Below are positions 6,797 to 15,676 of a stretch of 64,000 nucleotides of DNA, piece after piece. Made by a program: the position numbers and the translations under genes. Within the stretch, counting starts at the first letter, position 1; each line of letters opens with the position of its first letter. The notes beneath the pieces were generated by a model. The model was given only the letters and a program-made list of their open reading frames with translations. It had not been told where the DNA came from and did no database searches. This DNA comes from Acidobacteriota bacterium (GTDB lineage: Bacteria; Acidobacteriota; UBA890; WLXD01): positions 124,001 to 188,000 of the forward strand of contig WLXD01000002.1 in NCBI GenBank assembly GCA_012103255.1, written 5' to 3'.

Positions 6797-9089
6797 CTTC
6801 GACCCTCCGCACCTCGATACGGGCACCAAGGTGGCGCCAATCCGCCCCACCATCGAGCGCGGCAGGTGCCGCACCGTCATGAGCGCTAATCCATGCACGG
6901 TACACCCGCCGATCGCGCCAGGGGTGCCCTTCGCCAGGCAGGATCACCATCGAGAAAGGCCGCGCGGGATCGAGGGGCGCCGTCCCTGCCCAGGCACCCA
7001 CGGCAGCATCAGCACGGGAGGGCACCAGCGAGCGCATATGGATTGCCAGCTCCGGTATGGCAGAGGCTGTCGCGATGACGAAATCCCGACGACTACCGGG
7101 CCTGACCCAGATACCCGCCGTTTCTGGCCAGATGGTTTCTGGACGCGCTTCGATCGCCCATGCCTGCAGACCGGGCGCAACCTCGACGCCGCGCGCACGA
7201 TTGGACACGGGAACTGTCGCAACACCAAGACCTAGCATCAACAAGGCCGCCCAGGCCACGGTCGCTCCGACCCAGACGGGCCGCGCGGGAGCGTAGCGAT
7301 CTTCAGGGATCCGACGTTTCACCGCGTCTCGCGCCACCCAGACAGCTACACCGGCGACCACTATCAACCAGGACGCATTGACCATGATCGGGCGCGCACT
7401 GACGTTGACCCACGACGGGAGCCACCGCCAGAGCTCCCACCCTTGTGGCGCTAGAGCTCGTGCCAGAGATGATCCTCGAACCCCGAAATCGTGAGGCAAC
7501 AAAGTGGGGTCCCAGATCAAGAACGTCGTGACCGCCACTCCAAGCGCAATCAGCCCTCCGCGAAGAGCCCGGAGCGCCGCGCGGGCTTCCGCACTGAGTG
7601 CTGCCGCCATCGGAATGGCCAGCGCCCACCCTATGGCCATCAAGGGTCGCGCAGGTGGGCTCTGGCCGCCAAGCTGCTGGGATAGGGCGTAGGGTCCGAG
7701 ATGCGCGGCGACTACCAGGCAGAGAAGTCCAGCGAGGACCCGATCGTGGCGCCATACCAGAACCAATCCGGCAGGCACGACGACGAACTGCGGAGCGATC
7801 GCCAGCAACCCCTCCTTCTGGTCAAGAAAATACCCGGCCAGAGTGGCGAGGGCCACTGGCCAGTCCGCCAGGTAGGCGAGCCAATCGTCGCCGTAACCTG
7901 GTTGGCGACTGAATGCCGGGTCGGCGCCCAGATAGACGGATGAAGGCGATAAGGATCCGTAGAGTGTCCAGGTGAAGAGTCCATGACCAACGACACTCGC
8001 GACGAGGGGTACCGCCAACGGCACCAGATCGCGCGCGCGTCCCTTCCCTAGTACGTGGCCGGCAAGGCCACTCGCCGCCATCAAAGGCAAATACTTCACG
8101 CCGAGCCACGGCAGGGCCGCAAGGCACATTCCGGCGGCGAGACGAGGAACCGGGCCGCCTCCCCGGATCAGAAGCAAGACGCCCCCCGCCGCAAGGGTCA
8201 TAGCGGGCGTTTCAGGGAACAGGTGCAACGGTGCGAAGATCAGAGGCGCGAGGAGCACAGCCGACAACGTCCCTCTGTAGGTACACGCGTTACCGAGGAC
8301 GTGGGAGACGAGCTGCGCCAAGATCCAGGCGAAAATCCCGAATACCGCCGCCTGCTGCAGCCTGGGCAGGAGAACCGAAAGGGCCGGCGATATCGTTTTG
8401 CCAAGTGCGTAGGCTGGCGCCAGGAACAGCGCATAGCGCGCTCCATGCATGGAGTAGCGCGTCCCCTCCGCGAGTCCCGGTTTCGTGTGCGGCGAGAGGG
8501 CGTCTGGATGGTAGCCAGCAAATACCCGCGCATCGTAGTCATCCGCGACGTCGAGGTCGCCGTCCTCCACGATGGAGTGAGCAACGATTAGATAGTGCGG
8601 CTCGTCGCCCTGCGGCGGAAGCCAGACCATCGCGAGGGCAGCCGTTACAGCAAAGCCAGCAAGACCAACTACTCGCGGCGCAGCCTCGGTCGGGGCCAGT
8701 CGAATCAGTCGCCAGCCCGCTGCAAGTCCGCCGAGCCCGACGCCTGCCAGCAAAAGGAGCGGCGTCACGTCGTGAAAGAAGAGGAGGCGAAGCGGAAACG
8801 CAGCCAGGACGAACCCGGCGCCGGCGAACACGGGCCGGATCGCGCGCTGGGAGTCGGTACTTTCAGCCCCGAGAACACTTGCGACAACGAACCCGGCCAG
8901 TGCGGCAAAGACCAACGCCGGAAGGCCGCTGTAGAGGGCAGACTCCAACCACGCGGCGGCATCCGGGAATGCGGCATCCGGCGCAGTGACGCGGAGAGCG
9001 CCATACACAGTGAGGGCAATCCCGCCGCATGCGGCTGCCTGCACGTCCAGGAACTTCGAGTAGTGCCCTCGCATCTTCGGGCGCGACAT
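6783..9089 (-). CDS. Large GT-C-type membrane protein, putative glycosyltransferase
   Basis: A 768-residue polytopic membrane protein with many hydrophobic helices through about residue 610 and a soluble C-terminal region of about 150 residues. Near residues 157-185 it carries PPQGDEPHYLIVAHSIVED followed by GDLDVADDY, an acidic first-loop motif seen in GT-C/ArnT-PMT-like glycosyltransferases, where the Asp/Glu binds the lipid-linked donor. No exact family was recognised. It sits 20 nt after frr and overlaps the nucleotidyltransferase gene, so it may use a sugar activated by the next two enzymes; that is an inference from location. Confidence 0.65.
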   Translation of the reverse strand: MSRPKMRGHYSKFLDVQAAACGGIALTVYGALRVTAPDAAFPDAAAWLESALYSGLPALVFAALAGFVVASVLGAESTDSQRAIRPVFAGAGFVLAAFPLRLLFFHDVTPLLLLAGVGLGGLAAGWRLIRLAPTEAAPRVVGLAGFAVTAALAMVWLPPQGDEPHYLIVAHSIVEDGDLDVADDYDARVFAGYHPDALSPHTKPGLAEGTRYSMHGARYALFLAPAYALGKTISPALSVLLPRLQQAAVFGIFAWILAQLVSHVLGNACTYRGTLSAVLLAPLIFAPLHLFPETPAMTLAAGGVLLLIRGGGPVPRLAAGMCLAALPWLGVKYLPLMAASGLAGHVLGKGRARDLVPLAVPLVASVVGHGLFTWTLYGSLSPSSVYLGADPAFSRQPGYGDDWLAYLADWPVALATLAGYFLDQKEGLLAIAPQFVVVPAGLVLVWRHDRVLAGLLCLVVAAHLGPYALSQQLGGQSPPARPLMAIGWALAIPMAAALSAEARAALRALRGGLIALGVAVTTFLIWDPTLLPHDFGVRGSSLARALAPQGWELWRWLPSWVNVSARPIMVNASWLIVVAGVAVWVARDAVKRRIPEDRYAPARPVWVGATVAWAALLMLGLGVATVPVSNRARGVEVAPGLQAWAIEARPETIWPETAGIWVRPGSRRDFVIATASAIPELAIHMRSLVPSRADAAVGAWAGTAPLDPARPFSMVILPGEGHPWRDRRVYRAWISAHDGAAPAALDGGADWRHLGARIEVRRVEDAER

Positions 9090-9109
9090 CGGTTCCCGGG
9101 TCCGCGACG

Positions 9110-9682
9110 TTAGATCGTCAATAGTTCGCCGCGCTTGGCCTCAGCCAGGCCATCGATCCGCCCGCAGAAGCTGTCGGTCAACTCCTGCACCTGATCGTAC
9201 GCCCGGCGCTCGTCATCCTCGGAGATTTCCTTCTCTCCCTGGAGCTTCTTGACGGCCTCGTTGGCATCACGCCTGGCGTGCCGTACGTTGGTCTTCGCCT
9301 GCTCGGCGACAACACCGACCTGCTTGGCGAGTTCCTCGCGGCGCTCCTCGGTGAGTTCCGGGATCGGCAACCGGATGACCTGACCGTCGTTGTTCGGATT
9401 GAGACCGAGGTCCGAGGTCATGAGCGCTTTTTCGATCGCGGGGATTGCGCCCTTGTCATAGACCTGAATCATCAGGAGCTGTGGATCGGGTGCGGAAAGA
9501 CTGCCCAGCTGGTTCAGGGGCGTCATCGTGCCGTAGTAGTCGACCTGGATGTCGTCGAGGACGCCGATGTTGGCCTTGCCAGTGCGAATGGACTGCAGTT
9601 CCCGGGTCACGGCCTCGACCGTCGAATTCATACGATCCTGGGCATCAACCAGAGCGTCCCTGACCGCGTCGCTAACGTCCAT
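9110..9682 (-). CDS. frr: Ribosome recycling factor
   Basis: Splits post-termination ribosomes together with EF-G. The 190-residue protein has the RRF long-helix pattern: RELQSIRTGKANIGVLDDI near residue 28, VDYYGTMTPLNQLGSLS, then IRLPIPELTEERREELAKQV and NVRHARRDANEAVKKL. Length is typical (185). It lies two nt after pyrH, at the end of rplM-rpsI-rpsB-tsf-pyrH-frr. In many bacteria uppS-cdsA follows; here a GT-C-type protein does. Confidence 0.97.
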   Translation of the reverse strand: MDVSDAVRDALVDAQDRMNSTVEAVTRELQSIRTGKANIGVLDDIQVDYYGTMTPLNQLGSLSAPDPQLLMIQVYDKGAIPAIEKALMTSDLGLNPNNDGQVIRLPIPELTEERREELAKQVGVVAEQAKTNVRHARRDANEAVKKLQGEKEISEDDERRAYDQVQELTDSFCGRIDGLAEAKRGELLTI

Positions 9683-9684
9683 GT

Positions 9685-10437
9685 CTAACCTCGTGCCGGG
9701 TAACTTTCGTCCGCAATGAGCGACCCAATGGCCTCGCCACGGATCGCGCGCACGATATTACCGGATTCCTGCATGTTGAAAATGAGAATCGGCATGTCGT
9801 TCTCCATGCAGTGGGTTACCGCGGCTGAGTCCATCACCCGGAGACGCTGGTCGAGGACGTCGTTGAACGTCGTGCGTCGGATCAGCTCCGCTTCAGGATT
9901 CGTGGTCGGATCGGCGTTGTACAGACCCTCTACCTTGGTCCCCTTCATGAGCACGTCAGCGCCGATCTCGAGAGCTCTGAGAGCAGCGGCAGTGTCGGTC
10001 GAGAAGTAGGGATTGCCTGTTCCCGCGGCGAAGATGACGACCCGGCCCTTTGCCAGGTGCCGCACGGCGCGGCGCTTGATGAAGGGTTCCGCCACGCGCG
10101 CCATCGGGATGGCGCTTTGGACCCGTGTGTCGAGACCGCGCTTCTCGAGCGCGTCCTGCAATGCCAGGGAATTCATGACGGTGGCGAGCATACCAATGTG
10201 GTCAGCCGCGACACGGTCGATCCCAAGATCACCGGCGCGGATCCCACGGAAGATATTGCCGCCGCCGATCACAACGCCCAGTTCGGTTCCCAGGGCGTGG
10301 GCATCGCGGATCTGATCCGCCACGCCGGCGGCTACCTCGTGATCAATGCCGTAGCCGTGACGCCCCATCAGAGCCTCACCCGATAGCTTGAGCAGGACCC
10401 TGCGGTAGCCGTCGGGGCTTGCCGGTCCGCGCTCCAT
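9685..10437 (-). CDS. pyrH: UMP kinase
   Basis: Hexameric amino-acid-kinase-fold enzyme converting UMP to UDP. Shows RVLLKLSGEALMG near the N-terminus, VVIGGGNIFRGIRAGDLGID, then MLATVMNSLALQDALEK and a C-terminal MKGTKVEGLYNADP region. The 250 residues fit the family (about 240). It follows tsf after two nt with AGGG just before the ATG, in the standard tsf-pyrH-frr order. Confidence 0.97.
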   Translation of the reverse strand: MERGPASPDGYRRVLLKLSGEALMGRHGYGIDHEVAAGVADQIRDAHALGTELGVVIGGGNIFRGIRAGDLGIDRVAADHIGMLATVMNSLALQDALEKRGLDTRVQSAIPMARVAEPFIKRRAVRHLAKGRVVIFAAGTGNPYFSTDTAAALRALEIGADVLMKGTKVEGLYNADPTTNPEAELIRRTTFNDVLDQRLRVMDSAAVTHCMENDMPILIFNMQESGNIVRAIRGEAIGSLIADESYPARG

Positions 10438-10439
10438 CC

Positions 10440-11072
10440 CTATTCGGCTGCCGGCGTAGCGACAGCGAGAACGCTGTCGGAGTCGCCAATCGCGAAGCGA
10501 GAGAAGCGGCTGATCACAATGTTCTCACCAAGCGTAGTAATTGCCTCTGTGATCAACTCGCCGACCTTCTTGTCGCTGTCTTTCACGAACTGCTGCTCGA
10601 CCAGGCAGACCTCGGAGAGATACCGACCGATCTTACCCTCGACAATCTTTTCCAGGATCTCGTCGGGCTTGCCCTCGGCTCGAGCCTGTTCGCGGTAGAC
10701 CTCGCGCTCGGCTTCGAGCGCCGCCTGATCGACGTCATCGCGCCCAACGAAGCGAGGCCCAGCGGCGGCGATATGCATCGCGATGTCACGGGCGAGCGAG
10801 ATGAAATCGTCGTTGCGGGCGACGAAATCCGTCTCACAGTTGAGCTCGAGCATCACGCCGATCTTGTCGCCCATGTGGATGTAGGCCTCGACGCGTCCTT
10901 CGCTAGCCTGTCGGCTCGCTTTCTTGGCAGCCTTGGCCATGCCCATGGTGCGAAGCAGCTTGATTGCCTCGTCCATGTCGCCGTTGGCTTCCTGCAGGGC
11001 GCGCTTGCAGTCCATCATGCCAACGCCGGTGCGTTCCCTGAGTTCCTTTACCGCGGCCGCACTGATCTCCAT
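10440..11072 (-). CDS. tsf: Elongation factor Ts (short form)
   Basis: Nucleotide exchange factor for EF-Tu. The N-terminal UBA-like domain reads AAVKELRERTGVGMMDCKRAL, followed by VMLELNCETDFVARNDDF. At 210 residues it is a short form compared with E. coli EF-Ts (283), lacking part of the dimerisation and C-terminal module, as in Thermus-type proteins. ATG 11072 has GAGGGA four nt upstream; the longer open frame to 11204 overlaps the rpsB tail and is rejected. Confidence 0.96.
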   Translation of the reverse strand: MEISAAAVKELRERTGVGMMDCKRALQEANGDMDEAIKLLRTMGMAKAAKKASRQASEGRVEAYIHMGDKIGVMLELNCETDFVARNDDFISLARDIAMHIAAAGPRFVGRDDVDQAALEAEREVYREQARAEGKPDEILEKIVEGKIGRYLSEVCLVEQQFVKDSDKKVGELITEAITTLGENIVISRFSRFAIGDSDSVLAVATPAAE

Positions 11073-11124
11073 GTCATCCCTCAGACAGATCGGTTGAAAT
11101 TCGTACCGGACGAGAAACCGGAGC

Positions 11125-12087
11125 CTATTCGGCGTCCTTCGTCTCTTCCTCGCCGGCCTCAGCTTTCTCGTCAGAGCCTGCGTCGTCGGACGCAGTGTCC
11201 TCATCCGTGGCGCTTTCCGCGTCCGGTTCTTCGGCGGATTCCGCGGGCGCAGCTTCCACAGGTGCAGGTTCAGGCTCAGGCGCAGGCTTAGCCTTCTTCG
11301 CCTTCTTGGAGCCGGCCTTCTTCTCGTTGGCCGCTTCCTTCTGGGCTTCGGCTTCCTGTTTGGCCGCCGCTACCGCCAGAGCCTTCTCTTCGACCATCGC
11401 GTCGTACGTCGCGGCGCCCGAAAGCACGGCGTCGGCCGCCGCGCTGCAGAAGAGCCGGATCGAGCGAATGGCGTCGTCGTTGCCCGGAATCACATAGTCG
11501 ATCCCATCTGGGTCGCAGTTCGTGTCCACAATCGAGACGACAGGAATTCCCAGCTTGAGCGCCTCATCGACTGCGATGCGCTCGCGCCGAATATCGAGAA
11601 CGAAGACCACATCGGGCAGCCCGCCCATGTCCCTGATCCCGATCAGGTTGCGCTCCAGCTTGAAACGCTCGCGGTCAAGACGCAGGACCTCTTTCTTCGT
11701 CAGAAGTGACGAGCGGCCGTCCTCGGCCATCGCCTCTAGGTCCTTGTACCGGTCGATGCTCTTGCTAATCGTCTGGTAGTTGGTCAGAAGACCACCGAGC
11801 CAGCGGTGGTTCACGTAGTACTGACCACAACGGTTGGCTTCCTCAGCAACGATGTTCTGGGCTTGGCGTTTCGTGCCAACGAACAGAATCTTGCCGCCCT
11901 GCGCGGCTTCCTGTTCCAGAAACTCGAGCGCTTCATTCCACCGCGCTCTGGTCTGTTGCAGGTCGATGATGTAGATGCCGTTCCGCTTGCCAAAGATGAA
12001 TTGCCGCATCTTTGGGTTCCAGCGCCCGGTCTGATGACCGAAGTGCACGCCGGCTTCGAGCAGATCTCGCAGCGATACGCTAATCAC
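11125..12087 (-). CDS. rpsB: Ribosomal protein S2 with long acidic C-terminal tail
   Basis: Small-subunit protein S2. The core has [19 protein letters not shown] near the start, [34 protein letters not shown] and the [13 protein letters not shown] segment. At 320 residues it is about 70-80 longer than usual. The extra part is a Lys/Ala stretch followed by a Glu/Asp/Ala/Pro-rich low-complexity tail from about residue 240. GTG 12087 is chosen because AGGAGAG sits five nt upstream; upstream codons to 12126 overlap rpsI. It lies 10 nt after rpsI. Confidence 0.96.
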   Translation of the reverse strand: MISVSLRDLLEAGVHFGHQTGRWNPKMRQFIFGKRNGIYIIDLQQTRARWNEALEFLEQEAAQGGKILFVGTKRQAQNIVAEEANRCGQYYVNHRWLGGLLTNYQTISKSIDRYKDLEAMAEDGRSSLLTKKEVLRLDRERFKLERNLIGIRDMGGLPDVVFVLDIRRERIAVDEALKLGIPVVSIVDTNCDPDGIDYVIPGNDDAIRSIRLFCSAAADAVLSGAATYDAMVEEKALAVAAAKQEAEAQKEAANEKKAGSKKAKKAKPAPEPEPAPVEAAPAESAEEPDAESATDEDTASDDAGSDEKAEAGEEETKDAE

Positions 12088-12097
12088 TTCGTCTCTC

Positions 12098-12490
12098 CTA
12101 GCGCTTGCTGAACTGGAACCGCGCACGCGCGCCGCGCTGTCCGTACTTCTTGCGTTCTTTCTCGCGCGCGTCGCGAGTCAGTAGACCGAGTTCCTTGAGC
12201 GCGGCACGACGTTCGGCATCGGCATCAAGGAGGGCGCGAGCAATGCCGTGCCGGACTGCGCCGGCCTGACCGCTCGGACCGCCGCCCTTCACCGTGATGA
12301 GCGCGTCGTACTGATCTGTGGCCTCAACTGCCTGGAACGGCTCCAAGACGGAACTCCGCTGAGTCGTCGTCGGGAAGTACTCGTTCAACTCGCGGCGATT
12401 GATGGTGATCTTCCCCGAACCGGGGCGCAGGAACACACGAGCAACGGAGGTCTTCCGCTTGCCGGTGCCGTAATACTGGACGTCGGCCAT
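12098..12490 (-). CDS. rpsI: Ribosomal protein S9
   Basis: Small-subunit protein whose C-terminal tail reaches the P-site tRNA. The 130 residues begin [20 protein letters not shown], contain [20 protein letters not shown] and end [12 protein letters not shown], all typical of S9. It lies 11 nt after rplM, the standard rplM-rpsI pair, and 10 nt before rpsB, a junction that fuses two clusters kept apart in many bacteria. Confidence 0.97.
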   Translation of the reverse strand: MADVQYYGTGKRKTSVARVFLRPGSGKITINRRELNEYFPTTTQRSSVLEPFQAVEATDQYDALITVKGGGPSGQAGAVRHGIARALLDADAERRAALKELGLLTRDAREKERKKYGQRGARARFQFSKR

Positions 12491-12501
12491 TCTGGTCTCC
12501 G

Positions 12502-12933
12502 TTATCGGGCTTCGTACGGCTCAGGCAACTGAGCCGCGTGAGGATGGTCGCTGCCGGCGTATACGCGCAGCTTGCGGTACATCTGCCGCCCCAGGGTGTT
12601 CTTGGGCAGCATGCCCTTGACAGCAAACTCCACGATGCGCTCAGGATGCTCCTCGAGCAACCGGGTCGCATTCGTCTCGCTCAGGCCACCAGGATAGCCG
12701 CTGTACCGATAGTACTTCTTTGCATCGAACTTGTTGCCGGTCAGGACGATCTTGTCGGCGTTGATCACCACGACGTGATCCCCGACGTCCAGAAACGGCG
12801 TGTAGCTCGGCTTGTGCTTGCCCATGAGGACGCGAGCAATTTCGGTGGCCAGCCGACCGAGGACCTGCCCGTCGGCATCCACCGTCCACCAACGCCGCTC
12901 GATATCGTTCGCGGATTGGAAGGGTGTACTCAT
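12502..12933 (-). CDS. rplM: Ribosomal protein L13
   Basis: Large-subunit protein L13. The 143 residues contain [20 protein letters not shown] near the start, [31 protein letters not shown] and the conserved [20 protein letters not shown]. Length matches the family. It follows pnp after 49 nt, a gap holding a small hairpin that may act as a leader element. Confidence 0.97.
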   Translation of the reverse strand: MSTPFQSANDIERRWWTVDADGQVLGRLATEIARVLMGKHKPSYTPFLDVGDHVVVINADKIVLTGNKFDAKKYYRYSGYPGGLSETNATRLLEEHPERIVEFAVKGMLPKNTLGRQMYRKLRVYAGSDHPHAAQLPEPYEAR

Positions 12934-12951
12934 TGTTCGACCTTGGTTCAG

Positions 12952-12966
12952 TCCGTCAACGACGGA
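12952..12966 (-). promoter_or_regulatory. Small hairpin in the pnp-rplM gap
   Basis: The sequence TCCGTC-AAC-GACGGA is a perfect 6-bp inverted repeat with a 3-nt loop between the pnp stop and the rplM start. No T-run follows on the minus strand, so it is not an intrinsic terminator. It could be an L13 leader element or an RNA processing site; function is unknown. Confidence 0.35.
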
Positions 12967-12982
12967 TGGTTACGCTCTGGGC

Positions 12983-15079
12983 CTAGCCGTCAACCGAGGC
13001 GCGTTCCTCATCGGTCAGCGCCTTGAGTGACAGACGAACACGGTTCGGGGCCTCGATCTTCACCACTTTCACGGTGACTTCTTGACCCTCTTCGACGTGC
13101 TCGCGCATGTTCTCTACATGGTGATCGGCCACTTCAGAAATGTGTAGCAGGCCGTCAGTACCCGGGAGGATCTCGACGAACGCGCCGAAGTCCTTGATGG
13201 ATCGCACCTTACCGCGATAGATCGCACCGACCTCGGCCTCGGCCGTCAGGTCCTGGATCCGGCGCTTGGCAGCTGCGCACGCCTCGGCGTCGGGCGATGC
13301 GATCTGCACCGTGCCGTCGTCCTCGACGTTGATCTTGCAACCGGTCTCTTCCTGCATCGCACGAATGATGCGACCACCCGGCCCGATGATGTCGCGGATG
13401 CGATCGACAGAGATCTGCACAGTGACAATCTGCGGAGCCCAGGGGCTCGTGGAATCGCGCGGTGCCTCGAGGGCCTCGCTCATCTTCCGAAGAATATGGA
13501 GACGGTTCTCACGGGCCTGGTTCAGCGCCTTCTCGAAGATCTCTCGGGACAGGCCGGACACCTTGATGTCCATTTGCAGGGCGGTGATCCCCCGAGGGGT
13601 ACCAGCCACCTTGAAGTCCATGTCGCCGTAGTGATCTTCTTCGCCGGCGATATCCGAAAGGATTGCGACCTTGTCGCCTTCCTTCATCAAACCCATCGCG
13701 ACGCCCGCCACCGGGGCCTTGATCGGCACGCCAGCGTCCATCATCGAGAGGATGCCGCCGCAAATCGAAGCCATCGACGAGGATCCGTTGGACTCGAAGA
13801 TGTCGGAGACCGTCCGGATTACGTAGGGCCACTCTTCCTCGGTCGGCAGGACCGGCAGAATGGCGCGCTCGGCAAGGTTTCCGTGACCGATCTCACGACG
13901 ACCAGGTCCACGCATAAAGCGGGCCTCGCCGACGCTGAACGGCGGGAAGTTGTAGTGGAGCATGAAACGCTTCCACTCCTCGCCCTCGTAGCTCTCTTCC
14001 TTGCGAGCATCATCGCCGGTACCGAGAGTCGAGGTTACGAACGCCTGGGTCTCACCGCGAGTGAAGAGCGCTGAGCCGTGCACCCGCGGTGCATAGCTGA
14101 CTTCTGCCGTGATCTCGCGGACCTCATCGAATGCGCGACCATCAAAGCGAACACCCTCGTTCAGTGCACCGTGACGGGTGGCGCGCTTGACGAGTTCGCC
14201 GATCGCGTCGCCGGCGGAGCCGGCCCAGTCCTCGTTCTCTTCCGTGATGGCTTCCTTGATCGACCGCTTGACGTCGCTCATGGCGTCGCGTCGCGCAATC
14301 TTGTCGCCAACCTTGAGTGCTTCGCGAATCTTGTCGCCGCCGAGCTCCTCGACGCGGGCCACCAGATCACCATCCAGTTCCGGCGAGACGAACTCGACCT
14401 TCGTCCGATCGAGCTGTTCGCGAACGCGCTCCTGCAGTTCGATGAATGAGTCAACGAACGGCTGCACGAACTCGAGGCCACCGATGACCTCATCCTCGCT
14501 CACCTGTTCGGCGCCCGCCTCAACCATCATGACGGCGTCTTTGCGCGCCGCCAGGATCATGTTGAGACGCGAATCCTCAAGCTCTTCGGTCGTCGGGTTG
14601 ATCTGATAGCCGTCGTCGTTCAGACCTACGCGGAACGCCGCGAACGGGGTCGTGAACGGAATGCGGGAGCAGTACAACGCCATCGAGGCGCCAAGCTTGG
14701 CCAGGATGCCCGGATCGTTCTGGCCATCGGCCGACATTACCCAGCCAATCACCTGGGTCTCGTGGCGGTAACCCTTCGGGAACAGCGGCCGGATGCTCCG
14801 GTCGATCATTCTCGAGGTCAGAATTTCCTTCTCGCTGGGGCGCCCCTCACGCTTGAAGAAGCCACCGGGGATCTTGCCGCCGGCGAATGCCCACTCGCGG
14901 TAATCGACCGTCAACGGCACAAAGGAGGCGTCCTTTGGCTTGGGATCAAACACCGCGCTAACCAGCACCTTGGTGTCACCACAACTCACAACGACGGCGC
15001 CATCAGCCTGGCGCGCGACCTTGCCCATCTCGAATTCGATGGTCTTCCCGTTCAGCTCAATGCTTTCTGTAACGATCAT
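12983..15079 (-). CDS. pnp: Polyribonucleotide nucleotidyltransferase (PNPase)
   Basis: Phosphorolytic 3'-5' exoribonuclease of RNA decay. The 698 residues show two RNase PH domains (first: [20 protein letters not shown]; second: [20 protein letters not shown]), then a KH domain ([20 protein letters not shown], about 560-580) and an S1 domain ([20 protein letters not shown]). Length is typical (about 700). It lies 190 nt after rpsO, with a repeat-rich leader that may serve PNPase autoregulation, as known in enterobacteria by a different structure. Confidence 0.98.
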   Translation of the reverse strand: MIVTESIELNGKTIEFEMGKVARQADGAVVVSCGDTKVLVSAVFDPKPKDASFVPLTVDYREWAFAGGKIPGGFFKREGRPSEKEILTSRMIDRSIRPLFPKGYRHETQVIGWVMSADGQNDPGILAKLGASMALYCSRIPFTTPFAAFRVGLNDDGYQINPTTEELEDSRLNMILAARKDAVMMVEAGAEQVSEDEVIGGLEFVQPFVDSFIELQERVREQLDRTKVEFVSPELDGDLVARVEELGGDKIREALKVGDKIARRDAMSDVKRSIKEAITEENEDWAGSAGDAIGELVKRATRHGALNEGVRFDGRAFDEVREITAEVSYAPRVHGSALFTRGETQAFVTSTLGTGDDARKEESYEGEEWKRFMLHYNFPPFSVGEARFMRGPGRREIGHGNLAERAILPVLPTEEEWPYVIRTVSDIFESNGSSSMASICGGILSMMDAGVPIKAPVAGVAMGLMKEGDKVAILSDIAGEEDHYGDMDFKVAGTPRGITALQMDIKVSGLSREIFEKALNQARENRLHILRKMSEALEAPRDSTSPWAPQIVTVQISVDRIRDIIGPGGRIIRAMQEETGCKINVEDDGTVQIASPDAEACAAAKRRIQDLTAEAEVGAIYRGKVRSIKDFGAFVEILPGTDGLLHISEVADHHVENMREHVEEGQEVTVKVVKIEAPNRVRLSLKALTDEERASVDG

Positions 15080-15189
15080 GTGTTTTTCCTCGAAGCCGCA
15101 CAGCGATGCTGGACGTGGTGGACGCCGGCGCTTTTCAGTTGGTGGGGCCGCGCGTTCGAACCGAGGAGTTCACACAAGACCGCGTACAA

Positions 15190-15244
15190 CCGCTAACCGC
15201 TTAGTTTCCCTTCGCCGCTTCCGCTATCCGCTTTCTGTTCCGCT
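15190..15244 (-). repeat. Six AGCGG pentamers in the pnp leader
   Basis: On the minus strand (transcript sense) AGCGG occurs at 15190-15194, 15197-15201, 15215-15219, 15221-15225, 15228-15232 and 15240-15244. Starts are 6, 7, 7, 12 and 18 nt apart. They lie between rpsO and pnp, about 110-165 nt before the pnp ATG. Clustering of one short single-strand motif suggests a protein-binding site on the leader RNA, but could also be chance in purine-rich sequence. Confidence 0.4.
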
Positions 15245-15269
15245 CGCGTTTGCTTGTTTCCGCAGGTGG

Positions 15270-15527
15270 CTATCGACGCAGGCCGAGACCGGCAATCAAG
15301 TTCTGGTAGCGACCCAGATCTTCGCGTCGAAGATAGCCGAGCAGGCGACGACGCCTGCCAACTAGCATCAGGAGACCACGCTGTGTCGCGTAGTCCTTCT
15401 TGTTTGCCTTGAGATGCTCGGTCAGATGCTTAATCCGCGCAGTCAACTGCGCTACCTGCACCTCAGGCGAACCCGTATCCGACGGGTGCTGTCGGTACGC
15501 GTTGATATCGATGGCTTCCGCGCTCAT
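15270..15527 (-). CDS. rpsO: Ribosomal protein S15
   Basis: Binds the 16S rRNA central domain early in 30S assembly. The 85 residues include [19 protein letters not shown], the RRGLL-like segment [20 protein letters not shown] and the ending GLGLRR. This is a few residues shorter than the usual 88-89 at the N-terminus. A GAGGAAA lies about 11 nt before the ATG. It has its own promoter-like sequence and a structured leader in the 149-nt gap after truB, fitting S15 autocontrol known in several bacteria. Confidence 0.97.
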   Translation of the reverse strand: MSAEAIDINAYRQHPSDTGSPEVQVAQLTARIKHLTEHLKANKKDYATQRGLLMLVGRRRRLLGYLRREDLGRYQNLIAGLGLRR

Positions 15528-15616
15528 TGGACGAACTGTTTCCTCAATTGCTTTGAACCGCGTGACACCCGGCGATGCACGGACGTGCAGAAGTTAGACA
15601 CACGAGTGCCGGGCGA
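15528..15616 (-). ncRNA. Structured rpsO leader, candidate S15 autoregulatory element
   Basis: The expected transcript start (about 15616) is followed at once by CGCCCGGC (15615-15608), which pairs with GCCGGGTG (15573-15566) as an 8-bp stem with one G-U. Inside it is a second hairpin, TGCAC-GTCC-GTGCA (15589-15576). The RBS GAGGAAA lies downstream of both. S15 represses its own mRNA through unrelated leader folds in different phyla (established); that this fold is one is inferred from position and structure. Confidence 0.4.
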
Positions 15617-15622
15617 ACTCAG

Positions 15623-15651
15623 AATCTAGCATGGGGTTGGGGACGTGTAAA
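15623..15651 (-). promoter_or_regulatory. Sigma-70-like promoter of rpsO
   Basis: On the minus strand: -35 TTTACA (15651-15646), 17-nt spacer ending in TGC, and -10 TAGATT (15628-15623). Five of six -35 bases match TTGACA and the extended -10 TG is present. Predicted start is about 15616, giving a leader of about 90 nt. Confidence 0.6.
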
Positions 15652-15676
15652 CGCGATTTCCGTCGCCCGCCGCCGC

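Noticed and set aside
15150-15170. GTTCGAACC in the rpsO-pnp gap, similar to a tRNA T-loop
   Set aside because: The flanking bases do not form a 5-bp T stem, and no D-arm, anticodon arm or acceptor stem can be paired on either strand.
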